DNA of 64,000 nt, from contig NZ_JADPJL010000085.1 of NCBI RefSeq assembly GCF_023073415.1, forward strand, positions 62,001-126,000. Reading direction: 5' to 3'. Made by a program: the position numbers and the translations under genes. A model generated the notes under the pieces. The model saw nothing but the letters and a program-made list of their open reading frames with translations. It ran no database searches and was not told the origin of the DNA. Positions 1 to 7,707 of the stretch are shown piece by piece. Numbering within the stretch: position 1 is the first letter of the stretch; every line of letters starts with the position of its first letter. The DNA is from Bradyrhizobium sp. 190 (lineage in GTDB: Bacteria > Pseudomonadota > Alphaproteobacteria > Rhizobiales > Xanthobacteraceae).

Positions 1-292
1 CACAAAACTGCACGAGGACATCACGCGCGCCCCGATCGCCGATCTTGCGAAAGCCGCCGACGCGCTGGAGACGCGCGGCGAGTTCGTCCTCGTGGTCGGC
101 CCGCCGCGCGCCGACGAAGGGGTCATGACGCAGCACGATCTCGACGACCTCTTGCGTGCATCGCTTGCGCGCGACAGCGTCAAGGATAGCGTGGCGCATG
201 CGGTCGAGCTTTCCGGGCGGCCGCGCCGCGAGGTCTACGCCCGCGCGCTTGAACTCGCAAAAGAAACCAGAGGCGAGCATGGTGAAGACTGA
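1..292 (+). CDS. rsmI: 16S rRNA 2'-O-ribose C1402 methyltransferase RsmI, C-terminal end (partial)
   Basis: The reading frame is open from base 2 and ends in TGA at 290-292; the N-terminal part lies outside the window. The visible ~96 residues read as the RsmI C-terminus: the end of the SAM-dependent methyltransferase domain (a GEFVLVVGPP strand) followed by the small helical tail (SVKDSVAHAV, then PRREVYARAL). RsmI methylates the ribose of C1402 in the 16S rRNA P site using SAM. The 3' end overlaps the yraN start by 14 bases, and rsmI-yraN-gshB is a common order in Rhizobiales, which supports the identification despite the truncation. The call rests on tail motifs and context. Confidence 0.85.
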   Translation, partial: TKLHEDITRAPIADLAKAADALETRGEFVLVVGPPRADEGVMTQHDLDDLLRASLARDSVKDSVAHAVELSGRPRREVYARALELAKETRGEHGED

Positions 293-692
293 CGGCACGT
301 TACCGCCGGACGCTGCGGCAAAGCTCGCCGCGCCCGAGCGGGTCGCGGCCTTCCGCACCGGACTTTCCGCCGAAAGCCGCGCCGCCGCCTTTCTGATGGC
401 CAAAGGCTACCGCATTTTGGCAAAGCGCTTCCGTACGCCCTATGGCGAGATCGACCTGGTGGCGAGGAAGCGCAATCTGGTTGCCTTCGTCGAGGTCAAG
501 GCCCGCGCCAGCCTTGACGACGCCGCCTACGCCGTGACGCCGCGCCAGCAGGGGCGCATCATCGATGCCGCCCAGGCCTGGCTGATGGCGCATCCCGAGC
601 ATGCCGAATTTGAGCTGCGATTTGACGCCGTCCTGATTGCGCCGCGGCGTCTGCCACGCCATCTGTTAGCGGCATTCGACGCCAGCCCTTAA
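279..692 (+). CDS. yraN: YraN family protein (UPF0102), endonuclease-fold
   Basis: A 137-aa protein with the UPF0102 signature: a conserved AAxFLxxKGYRIL helix, then GEIDLVARKRN and LVAFVEVKAR. The E, D and ExK residues form a PD-(D/E)XK-like site resembling Holliday-junction resolvases. The biochemical role of YraN is not settled. I chose the ATG at 279, which gives the usual family length; a longer in-frame reading from 156 lies wholly inside rsmI. It overlaps rsmI by 14 bases, implying translational coupling, and precedes gshB by 32 bases. Confidence 0.9.
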   Translation: MVKTDGTLPPDAAAKLAAPERVAAFRTGLSAESRAAAFLMAKGYRILAKRFRTPYGEIDLVARKRNLVAFVEVKARASLDDAAYAVTPRQQGRIIDAAQAWLMAHPEHAEFELRFDAVLIAPRRLPRHLLAAFDASP

Positions 693-724
693 TAAGAATT
701 CCTCCAGAGACCCGGACCCTCCCT

Positions 725-1672
725 ATGAAACTGAATGTCGCCGTCCAGATGGATCCCATCGCGCGTATCAACATCCGCGGCGATTCGACCTTCGCGCTGC
801 TCCTGGAAGCGCAGAAGCGCGGCCACAGCATTTCCTACTACACGCCGGACAAGCTCTCGCTGCGCGGCGAGGAGCTGGCGGCGCCGGTGCAAAAGCTTAC
901 GGTGCGCGACGAGATCGGCGACCATTTTACCTTGGGCGAAGCGAAGCGTGAGCCGCTGACCAATTTCGACGTCATCCTGCTGCGCCAGGACCCGCCCTTC
1001 GACCTCGCCTACATCACCTCGACGCACTTCCTCGAGCGAATCCACCCCAAGACGCTGGTGGTGAACGACCCGGCCTCGGTGCGCAACGCGCCCGAAAAGC
1101 TGTTCGTGATGAACTTTCCGCATCTGATGCCGCCGACGCTGATCTCGCGCGATCTGGATGAGATCAATTCATTCAGGGATGAACACGGCGCCGTTGTCAT
1201 GAAACCGCTGCACGGCCATGGCGGCGCGGCGGTGTTTCGTGTGATGCCGCAGGACATGAATTTCGGCTCGCTGTTCGACATGTTCTCGGTTACCTTCCGC
1301 GAGCCTTGGGTGATCCAGCGCTTCCTCCCCGAGGTGAAGCACGGCGACAAGCGCATCATTTTGGTCGACGGCGAATTCGCCGGCGCCGTCAACCGCGTGC
1401 CGGCCCCCGATGATCTGCGCTCCAACATGGTTCGCGGCGGCGCCGCGCAGGCGACCGAGCTCTCCCCGCGCGAACGCGAGATTTGCGACACGCTGGGCCC
1501 GGCACTGCGCGAGCTGGGATTATTGTTCGTCGGCATCGACGTGATCGACGGCAACCTCACCGAGATCAACGTGACGTCGCCGACGGGCATCCGCGCGATC
1601 CAGCGGCTCAACGGCCCGGACGTGGCAGCAAAGATATGGGATACCATCGAGAAGAAGCGCAGCGGAAAATAA
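725..1672 (+). CDS. gshB: Glutathione synthase
   Basis: A 315-aa cytosolic ATP-grasp ligase that joins gamma-glutamylcysteine to glycine to make glutathione. Visible family features are the N-terminal substrate domain beginning MKLNVAVQMDPI, the RQDPPFDLAYIT segment, the KPLHGHGGAAVFR ATP-binding loop, the GEFAGAVNRVP strand and the metal-binding C-terminal stretch FVGIDVIDGNLTEINVTSPTG. Length matches proteobacterial GshB. Its last 21 codons (1610-1672) reappear in diverged form at 2875-2937, see that entry. Confidence 0.96.
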   Translation: MKLNVAVQMDPIARINIRGDSTFALLLEAQKRGHSISYYTPDKLSLRGEELAAPVQKLTVRDEIGDHFTLGEAKREPLTNFDVILLRQDPPFDLAYITSTHFLERIHPKTLVVNDPASVRNAPEKLFVMNFPHLMPPTLISRDLDEINSFRDEHGAVVMKPLHGHGGAAVFRVMPQDMNFGSLFDMFSVTFREPWVIQRFLPEVKHGDKRIILVDGEFAGAVNRVPAPDDLRSNMVRGGAAQATELSPREREICDTLGPALRELGLLFVGIDVIDGNLTEINVTSPTGIRAIQRLNGPDVAAKIWDTIEKKRSGK

Positions 1673-1987
1673 TTTCCCTCGCAACTATCGTGCACATGAA
1701 GTGACGTCTTCAGCCGACTGGTTCGCTGCGACCTAACTTGACGGCATGATGTGCGGGCGCCTGCTGCCGGCTAAAATGGAGCCGAATCGGAGAGTCGCCG
1801 TGTCGTTCGACTGCGCCGCCGGCAGTGGCCCGCCGAATTCCAGGACGCCAGCGCCATGTCATCCTATATTCTTCCATCATTCGGCCATTCTTTGGACAAG
1901 ACTGGGCACAGTGCCGGCGGCCGGTCGACCTGACGGAGTGTCGACCGCCACCTTCGGATGACATTGGACGAAAAACGGAAAGCGCCA
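1673..1987. other. Intergenic region after gshB with an inverted repeat
   Basis: About 315 bases without a credible gene. Near its 3' end is an inverted repeat with 8-bp arms: CGGTCGAC at 1922-1929 and GTCGACCG at 1940-1947, with a 10-base spacer. There is no T-run, so it is more like an operator or hairpin in the leader of the next gene than a terminator. Nothing else was recognised. Confidence 0.4.
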
Positions 1988-2851
1988 ATGAACTCCACAC
2001 CTGATCCGAAAGAAAACAAACCCGACGATGCCCCCATCGCGCCCGCCGATGAAGGGCTCGCGCACGCCCACGAACAGATCAAGCGCGCGGACGAACAACT
2101 CACGCGTCTGACTGAACAGCTTGCAAGAATGGAGCGCGATGACGCGCGTCCACCCGCGGCCGGACCTGGCTCGGAAGGACCTGACTCGCAAGGACTTGGC
2201 TCGCAAGGACTTGGCTCGCACGAACCTGGCCCGCAACCACCACCAGGAGGAAGGCCGGCGCTCCTGACCCTCGTCGGCTTGTCCCTGGCGGCGTGCATCA
2301 CTGTCGTTGCCCTTGTGGTTTTGCTGTTATCTTATGGCGACGGGCCCACGCTGATTGTCGCCCGTTGGGCGCCGCAGCCCGTTTCAACGCCATCATTGCC
2401 GCTGGAAAATCTGCCGTCTCCCGCGCCACCCGCTCCATCTACCTTCCAGGTGGCCGCGGCGGAGTCAGCGCCAGCGCAAGCAACACCACCGCAAGCAACA
2501 ACCTTGGCACAAGCCGCACCGCAAGGCGCTGCGCCGGCAGCACCCGCGGCGCTTCCCGATCACACACAGTTGCTGCAAACGATGGCTCGCGACCTCGCGA
2601 ATCTGGAGCGAAGCATCGAACAGCTCAAAGCGAACCAGCAGCAAATAGCCAGCGACAGTTCAAAAGCCATTGGGGAGCTCAAGGCGAGCCAGGAAGAGAT
2701 AAAGCGCGTGCTCGCGAAGGTTTCCGAGCAGAACCCGCCCAAGACTTCGCAGTCTCCATCGCCGCCGACCCCAACGCTGCGCAAGCCCGAGCGGCCGCAG
2801 GCGCGAGCGCGACCTCGATACCCACGGGAGTGGATGTACGACGATTGGTAG
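1988..2851 (+). CDS. Hypothetical single-span membrane protein, Pro/Ala-rich with coiled coil
   Basis: About 287 aa from the ATG at 1988, chosen because GGAAAG precedes it; an in-frame ATG at 1958 would add 10 residues. Order along the chain: a charged N-terminus with a heptad-like helix (HEQIKRADEQLTRLTEQL), a short degenerate Gly-Ser/Gln repeat encoded by tandem copies near 2170-2235, one hydrophobic span (LVGLSLAACITVVALVVLLL), a long Pro/Ala/Gln linker, a second coiled coil rich in Glu/Lys/Gln, and a basic tail ending in REWMYDDW. This composition resembles a protein type I recall as multi-copy in Bradyrhizobium; no function is known to me. The gene sits between gshB and the decayed gshB tail, so it may be inserted DNA. 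Confidence 0.7.
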   Translation: MNSTPDPKENKPDDAPIAPADEGLAHAHEQIKRADEQLTRLTEQLARMERDDARPPAAGPGSEGPDSQGLGSQGLGSHEPGPQPPPGGRPALLTLVGLSLAACITVVALVVLLLSYGDGPTLIVARWAPQPVSTPSLPLENLPSPAPPAPSTFQVAAAESAPAQATPPQATTLAQAAPQGAAPAAPAALPDHTQLLQTMARDLANLERSIEQLKANQQQIASDSSKAIGELKASQEEIKRVLAKVSEQNPPKTSQSPSPPTPTLRKPERPQARARPRYPREWMYDDW

Positions 2852-2874
2852 CCATCATCTGCATCGCTCGCCAC

Positions 2875-2937
2875 AACGGCGCGGCCGTCGCGGCAAATAT
2901 CCGGGATGCCATCGAGAAGAAGCGCGGCACGCAATAA
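2875..2937 (+). pseudogene. Decayed duplicate of the gshB 3' end
   Basis: By hand alignment about 50 of 63 bases match gshB 1610-1672 without gaps, including the terminal TAA. The translated remnant NGAAVAANIRDAIEKKRGTQ pairs with NGPDVAAKIWDTIEKKRSGK of GshB. No gshB body precedes it. The frame is open further upstream, but that stretch overlaps the preceding gene out of frame and does not resemble GshB. The simplest reading is a relic tail displaced by insertion of the intervening DNA at the 3' end of gshB. Confidence 0.65.
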
Positions 2938-3084
2938 CGCTGCGCTGCAGCCATCGCATTTTTACATTCCTGTCGTGCTCTCTCACCCTACTTGCCAATT
3001 TCGGGAAGCGGGAGCAGCCTGTAGCCGCGGATGAATCCGTCCGGGCAGCATGCTGCAATTCATAAAAACAGTGGAGGAAGACGT

Positions 3085-4056
3085 ATGACGATGAACGTTT
3101 CGCGACGGTCTTTGCTTGCGCTTGGCGCCGGTTTGGGCGCCTCGACCTTTCTCGGCGGCAGCGCGCTGGCCAAGGCGCCAAAACTCGGAACGCAGACGCC
3201 CTACTGGCACCGCTTCATCCTCGGCGACGCCGAAGTGACCGTGGTCTCCGACGGCCCGCTGCCGCTTGGCGATCCCTCCGGCACCTTCACCGGCGTGCCG
3301 AAGGAGGAAGTGAAGAAGATGCTCTCCGACAACTTCCTCAATCCGGACAATGTCGTGCTGGAGCAGAACTCGCCGATCGTGAACACCGGCGACAGACTGG
3401 TCCTGTTCGACACCGGCATGGGCACCTCGAAAGCGTTCGGCCCGACCACAGGCCAGCAGCAGAAGAACATGGCGGCAGCCGGCATCAAGGCCTCCGATAT
3501 CGACGCGGTGGTGTGCTCACACGCGCATATCGACCACATCGGCGGTCTTGTGGGGGCCGACGACAAGCCACTGTTCCCGAACGCGCAGGTCTACATCGCC
3601 CAGAGCGATTTTGATTTCTGGACCGATGAAGGCAAGCTCGGCAGCCCGCTGAAGGACTTCATCCTCCACGCCCGCAAGAACCTGATGCCGGTGCGCGACC
3701 GCATCGTGTTCATCAAGGACAACCAGGAATTTTTGCCCGGCGTCACCGCGCTCGCCGCCCCCGGCCACACCGTCGGCCACACCATCTTCATGGTGAGCTC
3801 GAAGGGCAAATCCTTCTGCTTCCTCGGCGACCTCTCCCATCACGCCGTGCTGCTTTTGGAGAAGCCGCGGATGGAATTCTCCTACGACAGCGATCCGAAG
3901 CAGGCGGCCTCCTCGCGGGTGAAGATGCTGGACATGTTGGCTGCCCAGAAGATCCCGGTCATGTCCTATCACTTCGCCTGGCCCGGCTACGGCCACGTCG
4001 CCAAGGCGGGCGACGGCTTCCATTACTATCCCGAGCCGATGAACATGCAGCTCTAG
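3085..4056 (+). CDS. MBL-fold metallo-hydrolase, Tat-exported
   Basis: A 323-aa metallo-beta-lactamase-superfamily enzyme. The start at 3085 follows a clear GGAGGA ribosome site and gives a twin-arginine leader (SRRSLLALGAGLGAS then an Ala-rich cleavage zone), so it is likely folded with metal in the cytoplasm and exported to the periplasm. The zinc-binding HxHxDH motif is present as SHAHIDHIGG; other likely ligands are the His in APGHTVGHT, the Asp in LGDLSHH and a late His in YHFAWPGYGH. The substrate cannot be told from sequence; relatives include quorum-quenching lactonases and other hydrolases. It is transcribed alone. Confidence 0.88.
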   Translation: MTMNVSRRSLLALGAGLGASTFLGGSALAKAPKLGTQTPYWHRFILGDAEVTVVSDGPLPLGDPSGTFTGVPKEEVKKMLSDNFLNPDNVVLEQNSPIVNTGDRLVLFDTGMGTSKAFGPTTGQQQKNMAAAGIKASDIDAVVCSHAHIDHIGGLVGADDKPLFPNAQVYIAQSDFDFWTDEGKLGSPLKDFILHARKNLMPVRDRIVFIKDNQEFLPGVTALAAPGHTVGHTIFMVSSKGKSFCFLGDLSHHAVLLLEKPRMEFSYDSDPKQAASSRVKMLDMLAAQKIPVMSYHFAWPGYGHVAKAGDGFHYYPEPMNMQL

Positions 4057-4319
4057 GGAGCCGACGTCCCGGGGGGCTGATCGACACGGCCGGCCCCCTG
4101 ATCGGGCAATGCGCCGCCGGAAGCGCTCGTGTGCGCCGCTTGGACGTCTCTTCAGAGGATTCTATCGAAAGGGCCTGCCTTAGGAACAATCGTGGATCGC
4201 CGAAATTTGTTTTGCCTGAGCGAGAAAGCAGCATGAAACTCGTCGTGATCCTGTGCGCGCTGCCCAAATAATGCAGCCCGAATCTCGACAGCTTGGCAGC
4301 CGGTATGGAGGCCCAGCAA

Positions 4320-4502
4320 ATGACCAAAGACTTCGTAGCTATTGGCGCTGGCATGCTCGTCGTGGGGCTGGGAGTGTGGAGCTTGTGGGGTAACCCGCAG
4401 AACGCGAGACCTGCGGAGACGCAGGAGGCGCGCATTCTCGCCGGCGATCCGGCGCAGAAGCTTGTCTCCGAGAAGAACCCGTACATGCGGACGGAGCGCT
4501 AA
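4320..4502 (+). CDS. Small single-span membrane protein, hypothetical
   Basis: A 60-aa protein from the ATG at 4320, preceded by GGAGG at 4307-4311 with 8-base spacing. An in-frame ATG at 4293 would add 9 residues but lacks a ribosome site. One hydrophobic segment (FVAIGAGMLVVGLGVWSLW) is followed by a polar tail of about 38 residues ending NPYMRTER. No recognised domain. The 263 bases between the metallo-hydrolase and this gene show nothing I can name. Confidence 0.55.
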   Translation: MTKDFVAIGAGMLVVGLGVWSLWGNPQNARPAETQEARILAGDPAQKLVSEKNPYMRTER

Positions 4503-4646
4503 GCAGGAGCGAGGCGACAATGCCTCGACGATCCGGCGGCCGGTTTGGCCCGCCCCGGAAGCCGCCCTGCAGCGCTAGGGAGCGAACTCCGTTTAGCGTA
4601 AGTCTTGGTCAGCGAATCATGACCTATGCGATCCCGGAGAAGCCCA

Positions 4647-4958
4647 TTGACCGACCAGCCGCCCGCCAAACCGTCCGACCTGATTTACGAGGACACCGGG
4701 GCCGCGGCGCCGTTGGTCTATTTCGATATCGTCGGCGCCTACGGCACCATGAACGGTTCGGTCGAGGTCGAGCTGGCGACCCGCATTCTGGTGCCGAAGC
4801 CTGACGGATCGACGGAGGTCAAATTCATCTCCTCCGGCCGCCTCCGCTGCAGCGCGAACGCCGCCACCAATCTGCGCAATGGCCTCGATGCGGCATTGAA
4901 GATGCTGGAGCAACCGCAAGCCAGCGCGGCGGCGATCGCGGCAGGAAAGCTGAATTAA
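4647..4958 (+). CDS. Conserved hypothetical protein (~103 aa)
   Basis: I chose the TTG at 4647 because GGAG at 4636-4639 sits 7 bases upstream; an ATG at 4626 has no ribosome site. The product begins MTDQPPAKPSD and has a beta-rich core (YFDIVGAYGTMNGSVEVELATRIL) and an alpha-helical C-terminus. There is no signal peptide or membrane span, so it is probably cytosolic. It looks like a small rhizobial conserved protein of unknown role. It lies immediately before the broken comM. Confidence 0.65.
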   Translation: MTDQPPAKPSDLIYEDTGAAAPLVYFDIVGAYGTMNGSVEVELATRILVPKPDGSTEVKFISSGRLRCSANAATNLRNGLDAALKMLEQPQASAAAIAAGKLN

Positions 4959-5038
4959 GCGCCCTCTTCTGTTCCCTTAATGTTCTTGACTTACCCTCCG
5001 GTTCCCCGCTACCTTCGATTGCGGAACGAGGGGCAGGG

Positions 5039-5152
5039 ATGGTTGCGCGGGTTTCTACCGTAGCCTTTGAGGGGATCGAGGCCCGCGCGGTCGACGTCCA
5101 GGTGCAGGTCGCGCCTGGATTGCCGGCGTTTGCCATTGCGATGCGTCAATGA
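5039..5152 (+). pseudogene. comM: comM (yifB) 5' fragment, cut off by the island
   Basis: Starts at ATG 5039 after GAGGGG. The first 33 residues read as the ComM N-terminus (MVARVSTVAFEGIEARAVD, then QVQVAPGLPAFAI). At 5138 the sequence leaves the family and stops at TGA 5150-5152. The missing continuation, VGLPDKAVSEARERV, is found at 13389, about 8.2 kb downstream on the same strand. ComM is a hexameric AAA+ helicase that promotes branch migration during natural transformation. This piece alone cannot be functional. Confidence 0.93.
5132..5138. other. Candidate left attachment junction (attL)
   Basis: The comM homology ends within GCCATTG. The right junction reads GCGATCG at 13383-13389. 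The two share the pattern GC-N-AT-N-G. Crossover at any of the shared bases restores the comM codons for Phe-Ala-Ile-Val-Gly in frame, so the exchange point lies within these 7 bases. Such a short identity is what large serine recombinases leave. The exact central dinucleotide (GC or AT) cannot be decided from this sequence. Confidence 0.7.
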
Positions 5153-5283
5153 CAAAAGCTATGCGTTTCAGCCGGTCAGGATGTTCGAGGTATGCCGGCG
5201 CACCGCGTGAATGGGTCCCCTTTCGGAGCCTAAAATCCCCAAGCCTTCCCGTATGCGGGCTTCAAAATCTTGGACCCTTTAGG

Positions 5284-5299
5284 CCGCTGCTGCTCGGCT
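5284..5299 (+). repeat. 16-bp direct repeat, copy 1 (upstream of the Sel1 gene)
   Basis: CCGCTGCTGCTCGGCT occurs here and again at 5974-5989, 690 bases apart. The two copies bracket the sel1-like gene, with looser similarity around them (GGGTCCC and GGCTTCAAA blocks). This could be a duplication scar from acquisition of that gene. Confidence 0.5.
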
Positions 5300-5390
5300 G
5301 AGGACTGGGGCGCGTCCTTGCCAGATGGTTCTTGCGAGCGAGCCCCCCTGTGTATAACGAAACTTCGATAGGTAACCGGGTGGAATGGGA

Positions 5391-5864
5391 ATGCGACGGC
5401 TCGCGCCGCTCACGGTATTGCTCTGGTCCCTCGCGAGCTCTGCCTGCTTCGCAGGTGGAGACATTGAAGCTGGTTGGAACGCGTTTGCATCGAAGGACTT
5501 TCGAACAGCCATTAGGCTATGGCGTCCAATTGCAAAACACAGCGATGCTAAGGTTCAGTTCACGCTTGGCTTTCTTTACCGCGTGGGATGGGGAGCGCCA
5601 CAGGACTTTGAGGAGGCTTATAAATGGCTACGCATGGCGGCTGATCGCGGCCACTCTTATGCCCAAAGCAATCTCGGATTTATGTACAAAGATGGTGAAG
5701 CCGTTCAGGCGAACAAAGTGCTCGCACACATGTGGTTAAACCTCGCCGCTTCAAATCCCGAGAATTCTGCAGCTGCGGAAGCGCGTGATAATTTGGCGAA
5801 GGAAATGACGGCGGCCCAGATAGCGCAAGCGCAGACATTGGCTCGGGAGTGGCGCCCAAAGTAG
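5391..5864 (+). CDS. Secreted Sel1-repeat protein
   Basis: A 157-aa protein with an N-terminal signal peptide (RRLAPLTVLLWSLASSACFAGG). I used the ATG at 5391 because GGTGGA is 6 bases upstream; an ATG at 5385 is too close to it. The body contains Sel1-like TPR repeats: DAKVQFTLGFLYRVGWG then EEAYKWLRMAADRGHSYAQ, SNLGFMYKDGEAV and HMWLNLAAS. Sel1 proteins are helical scaffolds that bind partner proteins; a periplasmic location is likely here. It is the first cargo gene of the island and is separated from the next by about 290 bases, so it is probably transcribed on its own. The rest of 5153-5390 shows no gene. Confidence 0.8.
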   Translation: MRRLAPLTVLLWSLASSACFAGGDIEAGWNAFASKDFRTAIRLWRPIAKHSDAKVQFTLGFLYRVGWGAPQDFEEAYKWLRMAADRGHSYAQSNLGFMYKDGEAVQANKVLAHMWLNLAASNPENSAAAEARDNLAKEMTAAQIAQAQTLAREWRPK

Positions 5865-5973
5865 GGCCCTTTCAATTGAAAGACCCAGACCGGGCCAATA
5901 GCGGGTCCCATGAGCGTCCCTGAAATCCTTATGTTTGGTCGGGCTATGGCTTCAAAGCGTTCGGAGTAAAGGC

Positions 5974-5989
5974 CCGCTGCTGCTCGGCT
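5974..5989 (+). repeat. 16-bp direct repeat, copy 2
   Basis: Identical to 5284-5299. It lies in the 289-base gap between the Sel1 gene and the DUF4393 gene; I see no gene in that gap. Confidence 0.5.
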
Positions 5990-6153
5990 CTGAGCATACG
6001 GGTCTCAGGCCGGATCAGGGGATACGCAAGACTGGTTACTTGATCAGCTTCCAGCTGCATGCCAATTTGACGGCAACTTCAATTACGTCGAGTTCATCCA
6101 CCTTCCGTCATGGCGCGAGAAAAAGCATTCCCACCCGCTCTTACGAGGCTGGC

Positions 6154-6894
6154 ATGATTGATATGGAAAATCTCGGGAAGCTTGTGCCTAAGGAAGCGCT
6201 CAACAAGCTCTATGACGACGCGCTTTCCGCCCCAGCGAAGCAGATAGGGAAGCTTGGCGAGGACGCCATGAAGGCCGCGAGATTGCTGCTCGCTCCGTTA
6301 CAGCTTGCTGCCCTCGCCCAGGATCGTTTTGCCGCCATGATAGAGCGGATATCGAAGAATGTACCGCCGGAGCGCCGTATCGATCCTCCTGCGCAGGTCG
6401 TTGGGCCCGTAATTGAACACCTGCGGTTTATCGATGAGGACAGCCCCTTGTCGGCAATGTTCGAAGAAATCCTCACCAACTCAATTGACAAGGATGGTCA
6501 GGAAAAGGTTCACCCGGCGTTTCCGCAAATCATCTCGCAGCTTAGCCGAGACGAAGCGTGGATCCTCTTCAGACTGAGCGAAACAAGCTTCGCTGTGGTC
6601 GATCGTTTGGATTACGACCGCGCCACGAACCAGTTTTTAAATAGGGTCATCGTGAGCAGCACCCTTCCCAGCAACGAACTTTTTATGGGAGACAAGTTCG
6701 AGCTGTCGTTTGCGCACTTAGAGGCACTCGGCTTGGTCGCTTGGCCGGTATTGAAGCAGACTCCTATCATCGCAGCAAACGTGCAGGTTGGCGTTACACG
6801 CGATAGTTCGATGAAACTCACGGACCTTGGGAAGCTCTTTGTCAAAGCTGCTATCCCTGCAGCTGGGTTCGAGCGCTACGCGAAACGCAACTAG
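6154..6894 (+). CDS. Abi_alpha / DUF4393 family protein, candidate abortive-infection component
   Basis: A 246-aa protein. The ATG at 6154 has GAGG 5 bases upstream; longer in-frame readings start in unrelated sequence. The middle matches the DUF4393 (Abi_alpha) pattern: a helical APLQLAALAQDRFAAMIERI segment, VPPERRIDPP, PVIEHLRFIDEDSPLSAMFEEIL, and then HPAFPQIISQLSRDEAWILFRL. The C-terminal third looks like a winged-helix-type fold (LEALGLV, LTDLGKLFVKA). This family has been linked by its Pfam name to phage abortive infection, but no mechanism is established. It heads a tight run of four genes. Confidence 0.82.
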   Translation: MIDMENLGKLVPKEALNKLYDDALSAPAKQIGKLGEDAMKAARLLLAPLQLAALAQDRFAAMIERISKNVPPERRIDPPAQVVGPVIEHLRFIDEDSPLSAMFEEILTNSIDKDGQEKVHPAFPQIISQLSRDEAWILFRLSETSFAVVDRLDYDRATNQFLNRVIVSSTLPSNELFMGDKFELSFAHLEALGLVAWPVLKQTPIIAANVQVGVTRDSSMKLTDLGKLFVKAAIPAAGFERYAKRN

Positions 6895-6900
6895 CGGAAA

Positions 6901-7665
6901 ATGGCAACCTCGCAGATAGGCATTATCACGATCCCCGTAGACGGCGCGTGGGACATTGAAGACCTCCGCGCGCTCTCGGAAAGCCTCTCCGAAACTTACG
7001 GGCTGTTTTACCCGCTGCTTGCCCAAGATGAGGCAACTCGCGAACGATTGCAGGAGCTAATACGCAAGCAGTTCTGGTCTGGAGACATTGCTACTCGGCA
7101 CTTTGGCCAGAGGCTCTATCGATCCGTCCCGAACGATGAGGGCCTTAAACTCAAGTCTTTCCGTTACGCGTCGCCCGGCATTATGGAATTGACCGGGGTC
7201 CTCATGGTGCTCTTGCTTTTGTCTCGGGTAGCGCGCTCGTGGATAGCTACCGGAAGCGCTGGTATTGACCTGTGGAAGAAAGTCGACGCGTTCTTTGCCA
7301 AGCGTAAGGCGTTGCGCCGTCCCGCCAAGAAGTTCGAGATGGACGACGAACTCGCAGACAATAGCGATGATGCGCGCGAGCTAGTCTACGAAGCAGGCAA
7401 GCTGCTGGGGTTCGACGGGCAGACTTGCAACACCCTCATTAACATCACGGGCAATCCCATATCCGCGCTGAAGTATCTCGTGGCGGCGGCTAACGAAGCG
7501 CGCAAGCTCGCCGATCTGCAAAATAGAGGGCTCTTGACTTTGCCGAAGTCAGACGAGCCGATTTCAATTCAAGGCCCGCAAACTTTGCAGAGAAGAACAG
7601 GCGGAGGCGTCGCCGTTGAAAAGTCGCCCCGCAGACGGCGGGTAAAGCCGCCAGAGGACGAGTAA
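6901..7665 (+). CDS. Single-span membrane protein of unknown function, partner of the DUF4393 gene
   Basis: A 254-aa protein starting 6 bases after the DUF4393 stop, so the two are almost certainly co-translated. An N-terminal region of about 95 residues (IITIPVDGAWDIEDLRAL onwards) is followed by the segment LKSFRYASPGIMELTG and a hydrophobic span near residues 98-112 (GVLMVLLLLSRVA), then a charged cytoplasmic-looking half and a very basic tail (RRRRVKPPEDE). I do not recognise a named domain. The pairing of a soluble sensor-like protein with a membrane protein is typical of abortive-infection effectors, but that is inference. Confidence 0.72.
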   Translation: MATSQIGIITIPVDGAWDIEDLRALSESLSETYGLFYPLLAQDEATRERLQELIRKQFWSGDIATRHFGQRLYRSVPNDEGLKLKSFRYASPGIMELTGVLMVLLLLSRVARSWIATGSAGIDLWKKVDAFFAKRKALRRPAKKFEMDDELADNSDDARELVYEAGKLLGFDGQTCNTLINITGNPISALKYLVAAANEARKLADLQNRGLLTLPKSDEPISIQGPQTLQRRTGGGVAVEKSPRRRRVKPPEDE

Positions 7666-7707
7666 TCACAAGCGGAAGCTCGATTGAACCAATTGAGGAC
7701 TTGGCAG

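Noticed and set aside
2293..2937. A 214-codon plus-strand frame ending in the gshB-like tail
   Set aside because: Most of it overlaps the membrane-protein gene out of frame; only the last 21 codons show gshB homology, so it was called as a remnant, not as a gene.
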